This document shows, one piece after another, positions 1 through 11,700 of a DNA stretch of 64,000 bases. The translations under genes were made by a program, and so were the position numbers. Origin of the DNA: Apoda limacodes (lineage: Eukaryota; Arthropoda; Insecta; Lepidoptera; Limacodidae); contig OX291546.1 of the NCBI GenBank assembly GCA_946406115.1, positions 13,323,019 to 13,387,018 on the forward strand, in the 5' to 3' direction. The notes below the pieces were generated by a model, which was not told where the DNA came from, did not search any database, and saw only the letters and a program-made list of their open reading frames with translations. The first letter of the stretch is position 1; every line of letters begins with the position of its first letter.

Positions 1-330
1 TATATGTTTTATTTACCCTGTAATCCTGCTATGACATATATGTATTATGAGAATTCAAATCTTTTTACACAAATCAATATTTTTCGGTGACAAACCGGTT
101 TTTACCCACCTATACCGCCTGCGGTTTTGGAACGGTTGAGCACAAAAGAGAATTAGGTTGCATTTATACATAACTAGCTTTTGTCCGCGGTTCCACCCGC
201 TCTATATTCAGTTATCGGTATTGGATTACAACGGAAACTTAGCAAAAAGCCGACTCACGCTTGAGGTTTTCGAGTAGCCTATGTCCAATCCACTGACTCA
301 AACTATCTCCAAGCCAAATTTGCGAACGGT
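1..330. repeat. Dispersed lepidopteran repeat, copy 1
   Basis: This block matches 25247-25580 at roughly 95 percent by eye over about 330 bases, and it probably starts before the window. The second half resembles the common lepidopteran repeat that reads through a Cgcggttccaccc segment into tcaaactatctccaagcc. No open frame is seen. Copy 1 continues past base 330 (ccctaaattcag) where copy 2 is interrupted by a retrotransposon, so it serves as the empty-site reference. Confidence 0.8.
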
Positions 331-407
331 TTCACTCACCCTAAATTCAGCTATCAGTGTAGAATTTCAACGGCAACTCCTCAATTATAGAATTGAGACG
401 AAACAGA

Positions 408-480
408 ATGAGGTTCTTCAAGAAAGAAGTTATTAGATTTTTGAAGGGTCAGCAACGCGCGAGTAATACCACAGGTAGGG
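408..480 (+). mobile_element. 3' fragment of non-LTR family B
   Basis: The bases at about 410-475 match the end of the endonuclease/reverse transcriptase frame of the intact element at 53497-57135 (FFKKEVIRFLKG, then the QRAS region). Only the last 20 or so codons survive. It is a short dead remnant on the plus strand, with no 3' tail like that of the intact copy. Confidence 0.75.
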
Positions 481-1466
481 TCAGTGCGTGTAAAGTGAGA
501 AGCTTGGCTCTACATGAGATCTGATATCTTTATAACTGTGTGAGCCATATGGTTTCGTCTTGGCAACATTTTACATGAAAATGTTTTTGGTGGAATTTGA
601 CTTCTTCGTGTAAGTTGCTAATGACAATATTTTTTTTTATTTTGTACATATTTTTTTAGGGTGTATTTCTTGCCGAGTTGCAATTTTTCATAGCCCACTC
701 TTTATCTTTGTTTAATATAATTAAGTAAAAAAAAATGTTTAAATAAATTTAAATATTATACACTTATTGTGTTTTTTCGTGGTTTATAAAGGGTTACATT
801 ATATAAAACTAAATTTCGACAATTCGATTGGTTGTCATCAGATTTTTAAGTCCGCCCTCTGATACAGCTTATTACGTTTTTCATCTTACAACAACCGGGG
901 CCTACATTATTGTGATTTCCCATCACCATAGAAGTGTTATTTTGTAAATACTTGTCACCACATTTTAATTTTTAAAGAAGTTCATAAGTATTATAATATA
1001 ATTAGTATTATAATGTAATAATATTCGGAAACTGGACGAAAGACTCTTATACACTTTATCCCCTAATTTAAGGGGTTAAGAGATATTTTTTTTACAAATC
1101 TGTAACATGTATTTTTTAATTTGTAATAAGAAGTCTGTGTACTTGTATATTTTCATCTCTAGCATGAAATAAAGTTTGTATGGGAAAAGTCATAATTAAT
1201 TCCATCCCCTAATTTAATCAATAACAAGAAGGGACTATATAAATTTTCAGACCTCTAGCATCAAAATTTGCGGAAGTCTTATACAAACTTAAAGTAAAGG
1301 GGTTAAAGTTCAAAGTTTAAGATTTTTTTGTTGTTTGTCTACTAATACTTTTTTTTTTTTTTTTTTTCTGAGCTGACTATGCAGTTGGCTGTTGCAGCCA
1401 TTACTGCTTCACCGGACTTTTGGGGCGAGACTCTGAAGGAGCCTCAGCCCATATAGCGCCCAACGC

Positions 1467-4362
1467 TCAAGGGCTCCCCGCGGGGGAAGCCTCGGCTTGG
1501 GTTGTCGCTCTCGGGGGCGTCCCTTCGACCGGCGTGAGTCTCGAACCCGAAGGTGAGTCACCGCCAGGAGGGGAGTTCCCCGTTACGCGGGTGCGGTTGC
1601 GATTGAGTGGGGGCGAGAAGCGCCCCGGCACTCTTTGATACCTAGTGTATCCTTGTGGGCGCCGACGAACCCGGGGACGTCGGCGTCGTGTTTGGAGGGA
1701 GGCCCTATTCGGGGAGGTCGTAGAGACTAATCTCGCTATCCGGACAGCGAGATCGTCATCTGGGGACGTTAGTACGTGCCGAGGCCGCCTAACAATAGTT
1801 TTACGACCGTGACCGGGTCGATCGGGGGGACGATACGTTGTGGATTGCACAATTAAACGATTCGGGTGATTTTGCGTACGCTCGAAAAAGCGGACTGCCA
1901 AGTCTTTAAAGTATTGGGGAATCGTGGGAAGTTCGAAGTCTCTGTGTAGGTCCGCATTGCGAACGTACCAAGAGGCTCCAGAGGCAGCTCTGAGAAAGCG
2001 GTTTTGGAGGGTCTGGAGTTTGTGGAGATTGCGCTTGGACAGCGCAAAGACTACGCTAGCATAAGCTAGTATGAGGCGGATACAAGTTGTGTTAAGATTT
2101 AGCTTATTTCTAAGCGACATCTTACTATACTTGCCTATCATGGGATAGAGACGGCCGAGGACAAAAGCGGCTCGGTCTCTGACTATTTTGGTGTGAGCTT
2201 GGAAGTTCAAACGACTATCCATGGTCACACCGAGATATTTGGTCTTATTTTGCCAGGGAATGGCACGACCGAAAAGAGAAAGGGGATAAGGCCGCGGAGG
2301 GCGGCCTAGGGTAAAAAGGACGGCAGAGCTTTTGTCGGGATTCACCTCGATTCTCCATTTCCGAAACCACTCGCCTAGGGCGGTGATAGCGGGTTGGAGT
2401 CTCTCAGTGATTCGACTCACTTGCCTATCTGTGGTATAGATAGCGGTATCGTCCGCAAAGAGGGCTAGTTGGGTACCTATTGTTTTAGGGATATCGTTAG
2501 TGTACAGAAGGTACAAGATGGGGGCGAGCACGGACCCTTGCGGGACTCCTGCTTCTATGGGACGGGGGGAAGAGAGAGTGCCTTCGACTTTGTAGCGAAA
2601 GCTACGATTCGACAAATAGTCTCGTATGATGAGCACGAGACGATCTGGCAACTGAAAGTTGTACAGTTTAAAAATTAAACCGTTGTGCCAGACTTTGTCG
2701 AAAGCTTTCGCTACATCGAAGAAGACAGCGCCCGTGTGACGGGTCTAACCTATCGCTGGTTGAAAGCCAGTAAGAATATGTTCCGTTATGCGGAGGACTT
2801 GATGGACGCATGAGTGTTTGGCACGGAAGCCGAACTGCTCGTCTATTAAAATGCCTCTGGAAACTATAGCGTTCCGTAGGCGAGCGAGGAGGAGGCGTTC
2901 ATAGAGTTTACCAAGGGCCTTTAGTAAACTTATGGGGCGATAGGAGGACGGCTCGGTACGAGCTTTACCTGGCTTATGGATGCCTATAACAATTGCATCT
3001 TTCCATTGAGAAGGAAAGATGCAATGTTCCATAGCAGCGTTAAAGATCGCTACTAGGAGGCAGATAAGGGGAAGAGTGAGGCGCTTTAGGATATCGGTGG
3101 TCGGGATCGAAGGGCTGTGTGCTTAAGGCACATTGGGCTTGGAGGCTAGACGCTAGGCAATCCGCTTTTTCGTCGTCGTTGAACGCGGGAACGTTGTTGG
3201 GACGAGTTAACGGAGGGAGAGAGTTTGCGGTTTCGGATTTTAGAGCTCTGGCTAAGTGCCAATAAGCTTGGTGAGAAGGAGAAATATTCTCCATAAGATC
3301 ACCAAAACGTTGGGCGCGGAGCTCAGCTACAGCGGTTCTTACACGGCGGTGTAAGTCGTTGAAGCGAGCTTTATTATCGATAGTGGGAGCGCGATCGCGA
3401 GCGCGGCGAGCCGTGTTACGCTCAGTCATTAGCGACCTGATGTGCTGAGGCAGGATTAGGTGGTGATAATCACTAACCGGCACTTGTCGTGAGCACTCGC
3501 CAACGGTGGCGGTCAGATGGCTAGTGAGTGAGTCGATAGCTACGTTAAGATCGGTCGCGGATGAGATTACGTCGGGAACGCGGTCTAGATGTGGCGAGCT
3601 GGGATTTTCGAGCAATCGCCCAAATTTATCCCAGTCCGTCACGGTTCTAGTGTCGGGAGGAGAGTCCGAAGGGGAACCTAATCGGAGGATGACAGGGCGG
3701 TGGTCCGAGTCAAGTTCGTCAAGCACCTCTATAGAACGAAAGCTTAGCCTTACATTCTTTAGAAGTGCTATGTCCAGTACGTCGGGGTTGTTCCTAGTAT
3801 TGTGGGGAAAGAAAGTGGGCGTCATGGGAGCGATAATGTCAAAGTTTAGTCTGTCAACTAAATCGTCAAGGAGTCTGCCTCTCCGTGAAGTTACAGAAGA
3901 GTTCCAGCGGCGATGCTTGCAATTTAGGTCGCCGGCAAGAATGACGGCGTCGCCTAAATTTAAGAGCGACTGAAGGTCGCTCTCGAGCAAGTCTTTTAGG
4001 AGAGAGAGATAAACCGATGCAATGTTGATCGGCTGATGGCCGGTCATCGCTAGTCGGCAGACGGATGCTTCTAAATTCGTAAGCGGTGGAGGATCGATAG
4101 GGGAGCAATGCAGGGAGCGCCTGTAATAGATGAGAGTGCCTCCGAGATTGGAGGCAGTTCTATCATTACGGACGGTGCGATAGTTCGCGATCGAAGGGGT
4201 ACGGACAGCGGGCTTTAGGAACGTTTCCTGGATGAGGAAGACGTCCGGTTTTTGGGACGAGAGGAATTGCGATAATTCCTCTCTTTGGTTGCGGAGACCG
4301 TTGGCGTTAAAATAGCCTATGGAGACGGACCGGGGTTTTTCGCGCGCGGTTGTGCAATCCAT
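1467..4362 (-). pseudogene. ORF2 (endonuclease plus reverse transcriptase) of family A element, broken
   Basis: Three open pieces make up one decayed ORF2. Piece 1 (4362-3040) begins MDCTTAREKP and is an APE-type endonuclease, with the motifs IQETFLKP, AGDLNCKHRRW and SDHRPVIL. Near 3110-3130 the frame shifts, and the reverse transcriptase finger region with the usual KAPGPDG-type motif is missing, so sequence was deleted there. Piece 2 (about 3110-2745) carries FPSQWKDAIVIGIHKPGK and SSYRPISLLKALGKLYERLL. An in-frame TAG sits at 2745-2747, and the same frame continues with DVAKAFDKVWH, then GVPQGSVLAP and the catalytic FADD (ALFADDTAIY), down to the stop at 1467. The catalytic aspartates are still present, but at least two lesions and the deletion rule out activity. 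Confidence 0.92.
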
Positions 4363-4369
4363 TTTGGTT

Positions 4370-6229
4370 CTAAGGTTTTGGAGCTACCCTGCGGAGGGCG
4401 GCAAAGAAATCGCGATGCTTAGCCATGAAGCTGAGCATTTGAGTGAAATCGGTGATCTGTACGTATTCGGCGTACACGATCTCGAAATTGGCCGCGTCGA
4501 AGGCCCAAGAAATCTCGGCAAGAATGCCGAGGTGCTGCTGCTGCTCGGCCGTGTGAACGGCGTTGCAGGGCAGCGCGAAAGAGGGGCGCGGGGGGGCAAG
4601 GCGCGTTTGCGCGAGAGGTGCGGGAGCACTTCTCATAGGCGCTGGACGCGGAATGTCCCGGGACATAAGAGGGGCGGGGTAGGGAATACCCGTGACAGAG
4701 ACGGGCCCGGGGAGAGCAGACAAAAGTTTGTCTGTCTCCTTCGATTTGGACGCGTTTACAAGCGCTGGAGGACGGCTCCAGGCGTTGACAGCGGGGAGAG
4801 GTGCAGGCACGAGCGGAGCCTGTTGGCGGGGGGCGGGGGGACGCGATTTACCCTGTTTGGGTTTACGCAAGCTCTGTTTGGGAGCTTTGGGGCACCCGCG
4901 GTAATTCGCTGGGTGGCCTTCACTCCCACAGAGTACGCAAGCGACCGGGTCGGATGCGTTAGAGCGATCGCGATCACAGTCCGGAGTGGCGTGATCGCGC
5001 AAACATTTCACACAGCGCGGTCTGCGTCTGCAGTTGCGCTGTGCGTGGCCATATAGCTGGCATCGGTGGCATTGACTCGGGTTCGACCGCTTGTGCGGAG
5101 TCTCGACCCTGATGCCTTTGAGGCTGCAAACATCTTTAATGTTAAAGATGGCTTTGCCTTCTTTTGTCAGGTCTAGTACTACGAGCACCATGTCGTAGCA
5201 CTCTGACTTATTTCGGCCATTGTACATACGATGTACTTCCCGTACGGGGAGGCCTTGGACGATTAAGTCGTCCTGGACAGTCTTGGTGGAGAATTCCCTA
5301 GGGACTCCCCTTATGACTGCCCTTAAAACGCGTTCCTCGGCCAATGAGTACGTGTGGTACTCATATTTTTGAGCCGTGAGGAAGGCCGTCAGATTTCGGA
5401 AATCTGACGGTGTCGGGACCTGCACTTTGATGCCGCGCTCGGCATCATTGCGGGCGTGCGTATAATTTATCCGCTTGGCCTTCATAGCGTTTGCTATATT
5501 TGGCCAGGCCCCTTTGTCTTTGATGACAATGGGTGGCGGAGATTTTTCCTTCCGTCCCGAAGTGGGACAGTCGGACTGCGAAGAGGTGGCGGCGGGGGGC
5601 GTTGTGTCCATGGCGGCTAGCTCAGGGCTGGCCGCCGAGGTGGACGGAGACGGGGATGCGGAAGCGCTAGGCGCTTTGAGGCGCTTAGCCTCGGAATCGG
5701 AGGGAGGAGGAGTAGAAGACTCCAGGGCGGATGCCGCCGAAGCCTTTTTGGACTTGGCGGACTTTTTCCGCTTTTTACCCTTTTTGGCCAGGCCAACCAC
5801 TTTGAAGCCTTCGTCGTCCTCGGACAATGCCGACTCAGCGGACATTACGGCTGCTGGAGACCGGGGTGCGGTTTCGGAGGTTGCGGGGGGCGGGGTAGCG
5901 AGAGACCGAGAAGGGGTCTCATCGGCTACCAGAGTGGGGGGGCGATTGGGCACAGGGGCCCGAAGAGCGCGGCGAGCGACACGCGGGTCGCGCTGGCGGG
6001 GTTCGCGGGAGAGAGAGCGCGAACGAGTGCGCGAGCGAGAGCGCGAGGGAGAGAGCGAGCGAAACGCGGAACGCGGCGACAACAGGGAGGGTATCGATTT
6101 GTCGTACGCAATGTGGGCAGCCACATCCTCTGAAATGCAGGATTGGACCAGATCTGAGTGTTCACGAAGGCATGCCCTTATGAACGCCCCTATCTAGTCC
6201 CGGGACATGCCGGTGAGTAATTCGGCCAT
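4370..6229 (-). pseudogene. ORF1 (Gag-like nucleic-acid-binding protein) of family A element, one stop
   Basis: This ORF1 protein of a Jockey-type retrotransposon would bind the element RNA. The likely start is the ATG at 6229 (MAELLTGMSRD); 620 codons run to the stop at 4370, but a TAG at 6194-6196 breaks the frame after 11 residues. The part from about 6190 to 4370 is open. It contains Arg/Ser-rich and Pro/Ala-rich N-terminal stretches, a conserved region followed by CCHC zinc knuckles (CHRCQLYGHAQRNC, CVKCLRDHATPDC, then CVLCGSEGHPANYRGC) and a Pro-rich tail. The knuckles are the hallmark of Jockey, I and R1 ORF1 proteins. ORF2 begins only seven bases after its stop, the tight spacing expected for reinitiation or coupled translation. 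The family function is well known; the early stop is seen directly. Confidence 0.88.
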
Positions 6230-7022
6230 CGCGCGGGAGTAGCCGAGGTGTCGCTTTTGAGTACCTAGTGACTCCCCACCATTGCTGGCGAGGAGCAAGA
6301 ATACCTAAATGTGGCCAGGCGCCCCGCAGTGCTACGGATTGCCTGGTGTGTACCTCACTCCTACTCCTACGGCCGGGGTTACGTTGTCACCGTTAGGTTT
6401 CCCCCCAGCAACGAGACGTTTATGAACGAGAAACTTTTAGGTAGACCGCAACTCTGAAAAGAGCTATACGATCTCACCCACCAGCCCTTGAGCACTCGGA
6501 ACTGGATTTCTACAAACTAAAACGCAATCGACACTTAAAACGCGAGAATGCACGGAGCGGCGAACCGCTGAAGCGAAAATACTACGCTAGCGATTTAACA
6601 CAAAGCCGGACTCAGACCGGGCGAACCGGTAACAGTCAAAGAGGCAAGCGAGGGTCACCGCTATGCGTAGTAGTTCCGCGACTACGAAAACACACACTCA
6701 CGCACAAAAACACACAGTATCGCTTCGATAAAAACTCGGTTATGGGCGCGTTGAGGAACGCACAAACACACTCAGAGCGGGCCGAGAAGCAATTTCCCAG
6801 CCAATACACACTGCCGAGCAGCGCTTCAACACTCAGGCCGATTTTCCAGGAATTGCGGGCAATAAACCAAACAACAATTCGAGGTCGTCAGCGCTGAGGC
6901 AAAACACCACACAGGAATGCGCACCAGCTGAGTCACCACTGCACGGAGCACACTGAGAGCACTTGACACTCGAAAACACGACCGCACAACACGAGAGTCG
7001 AATCGGGAATGCTACTAATACT

Positions 7023-8772
7023 AGCTTACATACCAATTTTTAGCTTTTTAGGACATCTGGAACTACCCTAACAATTTTGATGATTATCAGTGCGTGAGTG
7101 AGTCAGTGACGAAATCGGGATTTTTAGATATCAATAAAATGTAAAGTATAAGAGTTATGCAATTGAAACTTTATATGTTTAATAAATCTATTATTGACAT
7201 AATATCGCAAGAATTTCGTTTTCTGGTATAATCCAAACCCAAGTTATGAGGGTTTAAAAAAATGACGAAGCGCTTCGAGAAAAGGTAGGTAGTGCCCTTG
7301 CGCTTCGATTGGATCGTCTTGGCGGGGCCACTTCCGTGTCCTTAGATTTTGGTTCCTTACAATACAATCTACTCTTCTTAATCATAGTCACCTTTCATCT
7401 TTTACTTAACTACGTCCCCGTATCCGCACTTTTTCTTGTTCGGCCATTAAGGGTCATACTACATATACTCAATGCTCTATTGTTTACACAGAATTGTACG
7501 CTTCGTTTACCACACCCAACATTCACTTCCATACATCAGTGTTGGAGCCGACACTCCCTCATGAACAGTGCTGCAGCAAGGTCTACGACAGCTCAGGCCC
7601 CCGCCTGTCCTTTAAAATTCGAGCTTGCCCGCAATTTTTATTTTCTTCGCTTTTATTGACGTCAGAAAAACATTTGTTATAGAAAATATTTGTTTTGTAA
7701 TAAAATATGTCATTTAAAAATGTCAATTATACATATTTTTATTTCAATACACTGCATCAACAAACGCATTTTTTGCAAGGTTTCGTCCATTTTGTACTTA
7801 TCATAAAGCTATTAAATTTTTAATAACTACAAAAGCAGCTCTATTTTTAAAAATACCAATTTTCAATTTTTATTCCCCAAAAGAAGTCTTTTGGACCTAT
7901 GTTGTTTTTAAATTGACTGATTAAATTACTATTTTTATGATACATTTATTTTTTAAAAGAAAAAAGTTTCCAGTTGTTATTCTCTAAAATTAAGTAGTCA
8001 TAAAATTCTTGTTATTCACTCATATTAATCATACCTTGTATATTGTGTTTAAACTTTTCCTTGGTGAGTGGCATGTCAATTTAGCTTCTTTAGCATAAAA
8101 TATCACACTTCATAAGTTAAGAACTATAATACTCAAAACCACACGCCTTCATTTAGCAGTTTAGAAACTAACACAGCAATTATTCACAACTGGCAAATTA
8201 AGACGTGGTTTGATTGGATAATATTTTACTTCACACGATTTATTTCTTGTATCTTTAGCAGACTTTTATGATACTAGCAACAAAGTTTCAGGTTAGGTTA
8301 GGTACAGTTAGGTTTGTTTTCAAAAGTTTTTTTTGAAGCCGGATGCTAACAAAAGATTATCTCACCTTTTTTTAACGTTTATTAGGGTTTAGAAGTCAGT
8401 GTAATTTTTTTAATCCAGGTTTTTATACAGCTTTTATTCTAAACTCTGTGAACTTATTTTAGGTACCGAATAAACGACCTCTGCCGAATGTCTTGCGTTA
8501 ATCCGAACACCTAATATTTACCAAACCCAGGTTTTCTCTTCGTTCGTCTAGTAGTTCTTTTTTATTTATTGAGGCTTTAAAAGTACTCTTGAATGTTTTA
8601 TCAAGCTATATATACTAGCTTTAATACTTTCTCTTGTAAATAAATTTATCTGTATGAATACACCCTAACAACCAAGCGATATTCAAACAGAATCTATAGA
8701 AACAGTTTAAACTGACCGCAACTAATCTTGTTTTGAAAAATAAACAGACGAGACACGTCGTCATAAATAAAA
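7023..8772. other. Spacer upstream of the odorant receptor gene
   Basis: This is AT-rich spacer with no convincing gene. At 7490-7570 it shares ccaacattcacttccatac with the retrotransposon fragment at 34400, so a much decayed copy of that family may lie at 7300-7660. A short ggttaggttagg run lies near 8290. No core promoter could be assigned with confidence for the gene starting at 8773. Confidence 0.5.
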
Positions 8773-11700
8773 ATGTCAGAAATCACATTAGCAACAGCAA
8801 AAAGGGAAATCGATGATTCTTTAGTTGTGTGTAAATTTGCTATTAAGCATATTGGCTTATCATTAGACGAGCCAAAGACAAGAACGTCGTATATCGCTCA
8901 GAAACTGATGTTAATAATATCAGTTCTAAGCACTAGCTACCATGTCTTTAGTGACATCGTGAATATGGGTCTCATAATCGCCGACTCTCCACGAGTTGAG
9001 GATGTGGTACCATTGTTTATTGGTTTTGGATATGGTGCTATAAGTGAGTATATTCTTATGATGCGTTATAAGTGAGTATATTGTTATGATTTCTAGATTG
9101 CGCGTATGTGTATGGCCAAAAGAATATAAAAATTAAAAAATATTAGTTTATACAAGCATTTTTTTTTTCTTGTGGGAAAAGAGTCACACGAAATTGCAAC
9201 AAGATCTTTTTTTTATATCACCAAGTTGGCGAACCAACTTCCGGTTCGCCTGAAATGAAGCGTTTACCGCTGCCTATAGACGCTTGCAACACTGAGGGCA
9301 TTACCCGCAAGTATTCGAGTCTTTTAAAATCTAATAACTTATTTCTTGAAGAACCTAATACTGTCATGGCTTTAGAGAAAACCTTGGCAGGGAGCTCATT
9401 CCACGACCCAATCGTTCGCGGGAGGAATTTCCTCTCAAACCGCACTGTCACGCCATTTAGTTTCCAAGGAATGAGGATGAATTCCCGTCATCATTATCAG
9501 CTGTCAGGTAAATTAAGATTAGTTCTTTGACATATCTAAATCAGTTAGCAATCTGAAGTGGCAATGGGCCACATGGTAGCCACATCGCTCGTCAAACTGA
9601 TAACCGATGGGGAAGAAAGTTCTCGAGTGGCGACCACGGATTGAAAAACGGAGCGTGGGACGGCCCTCCTACCAGGTTAACAGACGACCTGGTTAGAGCT
9701 GCAGGAAGCCGATGGACGCGAGCAGCTTAAGACCGGCCGTTGTGGAGACTAATGGGAGAGGCCTACGTTTAGCAGTGGACTTCTTCCGGCTGAAACGAAG
9801 AAGATTGTTTTATATACACCATTTTACAGGTATGGCGAAAATATTAGGTTTGTGGTATAAAAAAGCAGTGTTCGACAAACTGTTACAAGAACTCATTGAA
9901 ATATGGCCTACGTCTCCGCTCAGTGACAATGCTCAGACTTTGAAAAATAACAGACTTGCCGCTTTACGTGTCGTACATCGATGTAAGTATCTACTTATAT
10001 GTATTTTTTCCTAAAATTATATTTTATTTCCTTTACCTACTCCTTCCAGCTACTTAAGACATTATATATACATAACATACATACTGCATACAAATGTATG
10101 GTAAAACTTGATTGGGTCGCTCCGCAAACCTGAACCTAACCCAGCCGACATGACTAATACAGTGCGATTTCAGTAAGCAGTAGGTACGTTACGGTTAACA
10201 ATCTTTCGACAGTTTACAATCTTGCGAGATAGATTATAATCTAACGACATTTTAAATTTTACGGTTACATATGTATATATAATGTCTTAAGTAGCTGAAA
10301 AGAGTAGGTAGGTAAAGGAAATAAAATATAATTTTAGAAATTTTTTACAATTTACAATTCTAGGGTTAAATGTTCTATGTTGAAGATCATTGTTATTAAT
10401 CGACTTGCCGTGGCTTAAGTTCAAACGCCGCGTAAGCCAAAATACTTAAGTGTTTAGTTTTTCATTGCATTGTAATGAACATGGAATTGTGCTTATTTCA
10501 TAGTATATAAACTAAAAAGATATAAAATAGTTATGTAATACTTACAAAATTATACTTCTTCTCACTCACCTGAAAAGTTTACAATTTTGAATTAGGTTTG
10601 CGGTGTTAGAACTTAAGTGGCAGTATCTAAAAACCTTATAACAAAGAAGTTCACTGGAATAAGGACACCTTCCTTTTTTTTATTAAATTAATTTGTAAAA
10701 CATAGTTATATTTCGATTCTTTACAGTCTACTTCATAAACAATATTGCTGGTTGCTGGTTATACAACCTTACCCCGATAGGTGTGTTCCTTTACCGTCGT
10801 CTCTGGCAGGGGCTGGACTCCAGCTTTGGCTTCATCTGGGATTCTTGGTACCCTTTTGATAAGCACAAACCTCTGGCACACGTTTTAGTCTTCGTTTTTG
10901 AATTATTTACTGGTACCTACCTTCTTACATTCTTTTTTAGAGTTAAATATCTCATTAGGCTCTCAGATAATGAAGAGATCAGAAAAGAAAGAATTATTCT
11001 TGTCCGTCTGTGGGTCTGTCCTGGTGTCAAGTTAAAATGAATATTATATATACTCTGAGGATCTAAAGCTTTACTTACAGCTATTGGAAAATCAATTGGC
11101 TAGTTTAATGCAGGCGCCATCAAAGTGTATTTTCACAATCAAAGTCCTTGTTTAGTAGGCGCAAGTATGAAATGAAATTTGTAAAATGTCAATTCAAAAA
11201 ATTTAAAGGGTTCATATTTAATTTTTAACCGACTTAAAGAAGAAGAAGTTCTCAATTCGGATGTATGTTTTTTTTTGTGTTTGTTACCTCAGAACTTCGT
11301 CATTTATAAACTGATTTAGAAAATGTTTACGCATAAGGAAGGATTAACCCACAGATTGGTCCCATTTTAATTTATTAAGGATTGGTTGAAGAAAACCAGA
11401 GTTAAGCCTCAGTCACACGCAACGATATATAGCTGCTATTTTCCGCCAAAATAGCTTTATGTGACCAAATTTATCGCCGCTATAAACTTTAACAAGTTCA
11501 ATTTTTAAACTTGCGAAAAATAGCCGAACGATAAATAGCTACGTGTGACAGAACAGTTGCTAGCGCACGTAGTCAAACACCAAGCATGTTAAATTTTTTA
11601 GCGGACCATATTCCGACTACACTGCACCAATCGAGTGAGATTTTTAGCGGCTAAAAACAGCATGTAGTTGACAGAAGGTGTAGACGGTGACACGGTAGCG

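Larger units (their letters stand above)
1350..7011 (-). mobile_element. Near full-length Jockey-type non-LTR retrotransposon (family A), inactive
   Basis: The element is read on the minus strand. It has a 5' UTR (about 7011-6230), ORF1 (6229-4370), ORF2 (4362-1467), a short 3' UTR and a poly-A tail seen as a T run at 1349-1367. The 11-base sequence ctactaatact occurs at 1339-1349 and again at 7012-7022, exactly flanking the element, so this is a target-site duplication and the insertion is essentially full length. It carries an in-frame stop in ORF1, a deletion with frameshift in ORF2 and a second in-frame stop in ORF2, so it cannot make its own proteins. Its GC content is clearly higher than that of the surrounding DNA. 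The Jockey assignment rests on the ORF1 zinc knuckles, the ORF2 layout and the poly-A tail. Confidence 0.93.

Noticed and set aside
3506..5056. Long plus-strand open frames of 155 and 245 codons
   Set aside because: They are shadows of ORF1 and ORF2 of the minus-strand Jockey element, which carry the zinc-knuckle and endonuclease motifs.
8280..8320. ggttaggttagg run resembling the insect telomere repeat
   Set aside because: Only two or three imperfect units in ordinary spacer; far too short for a telomere or an interstitial telomeric array.
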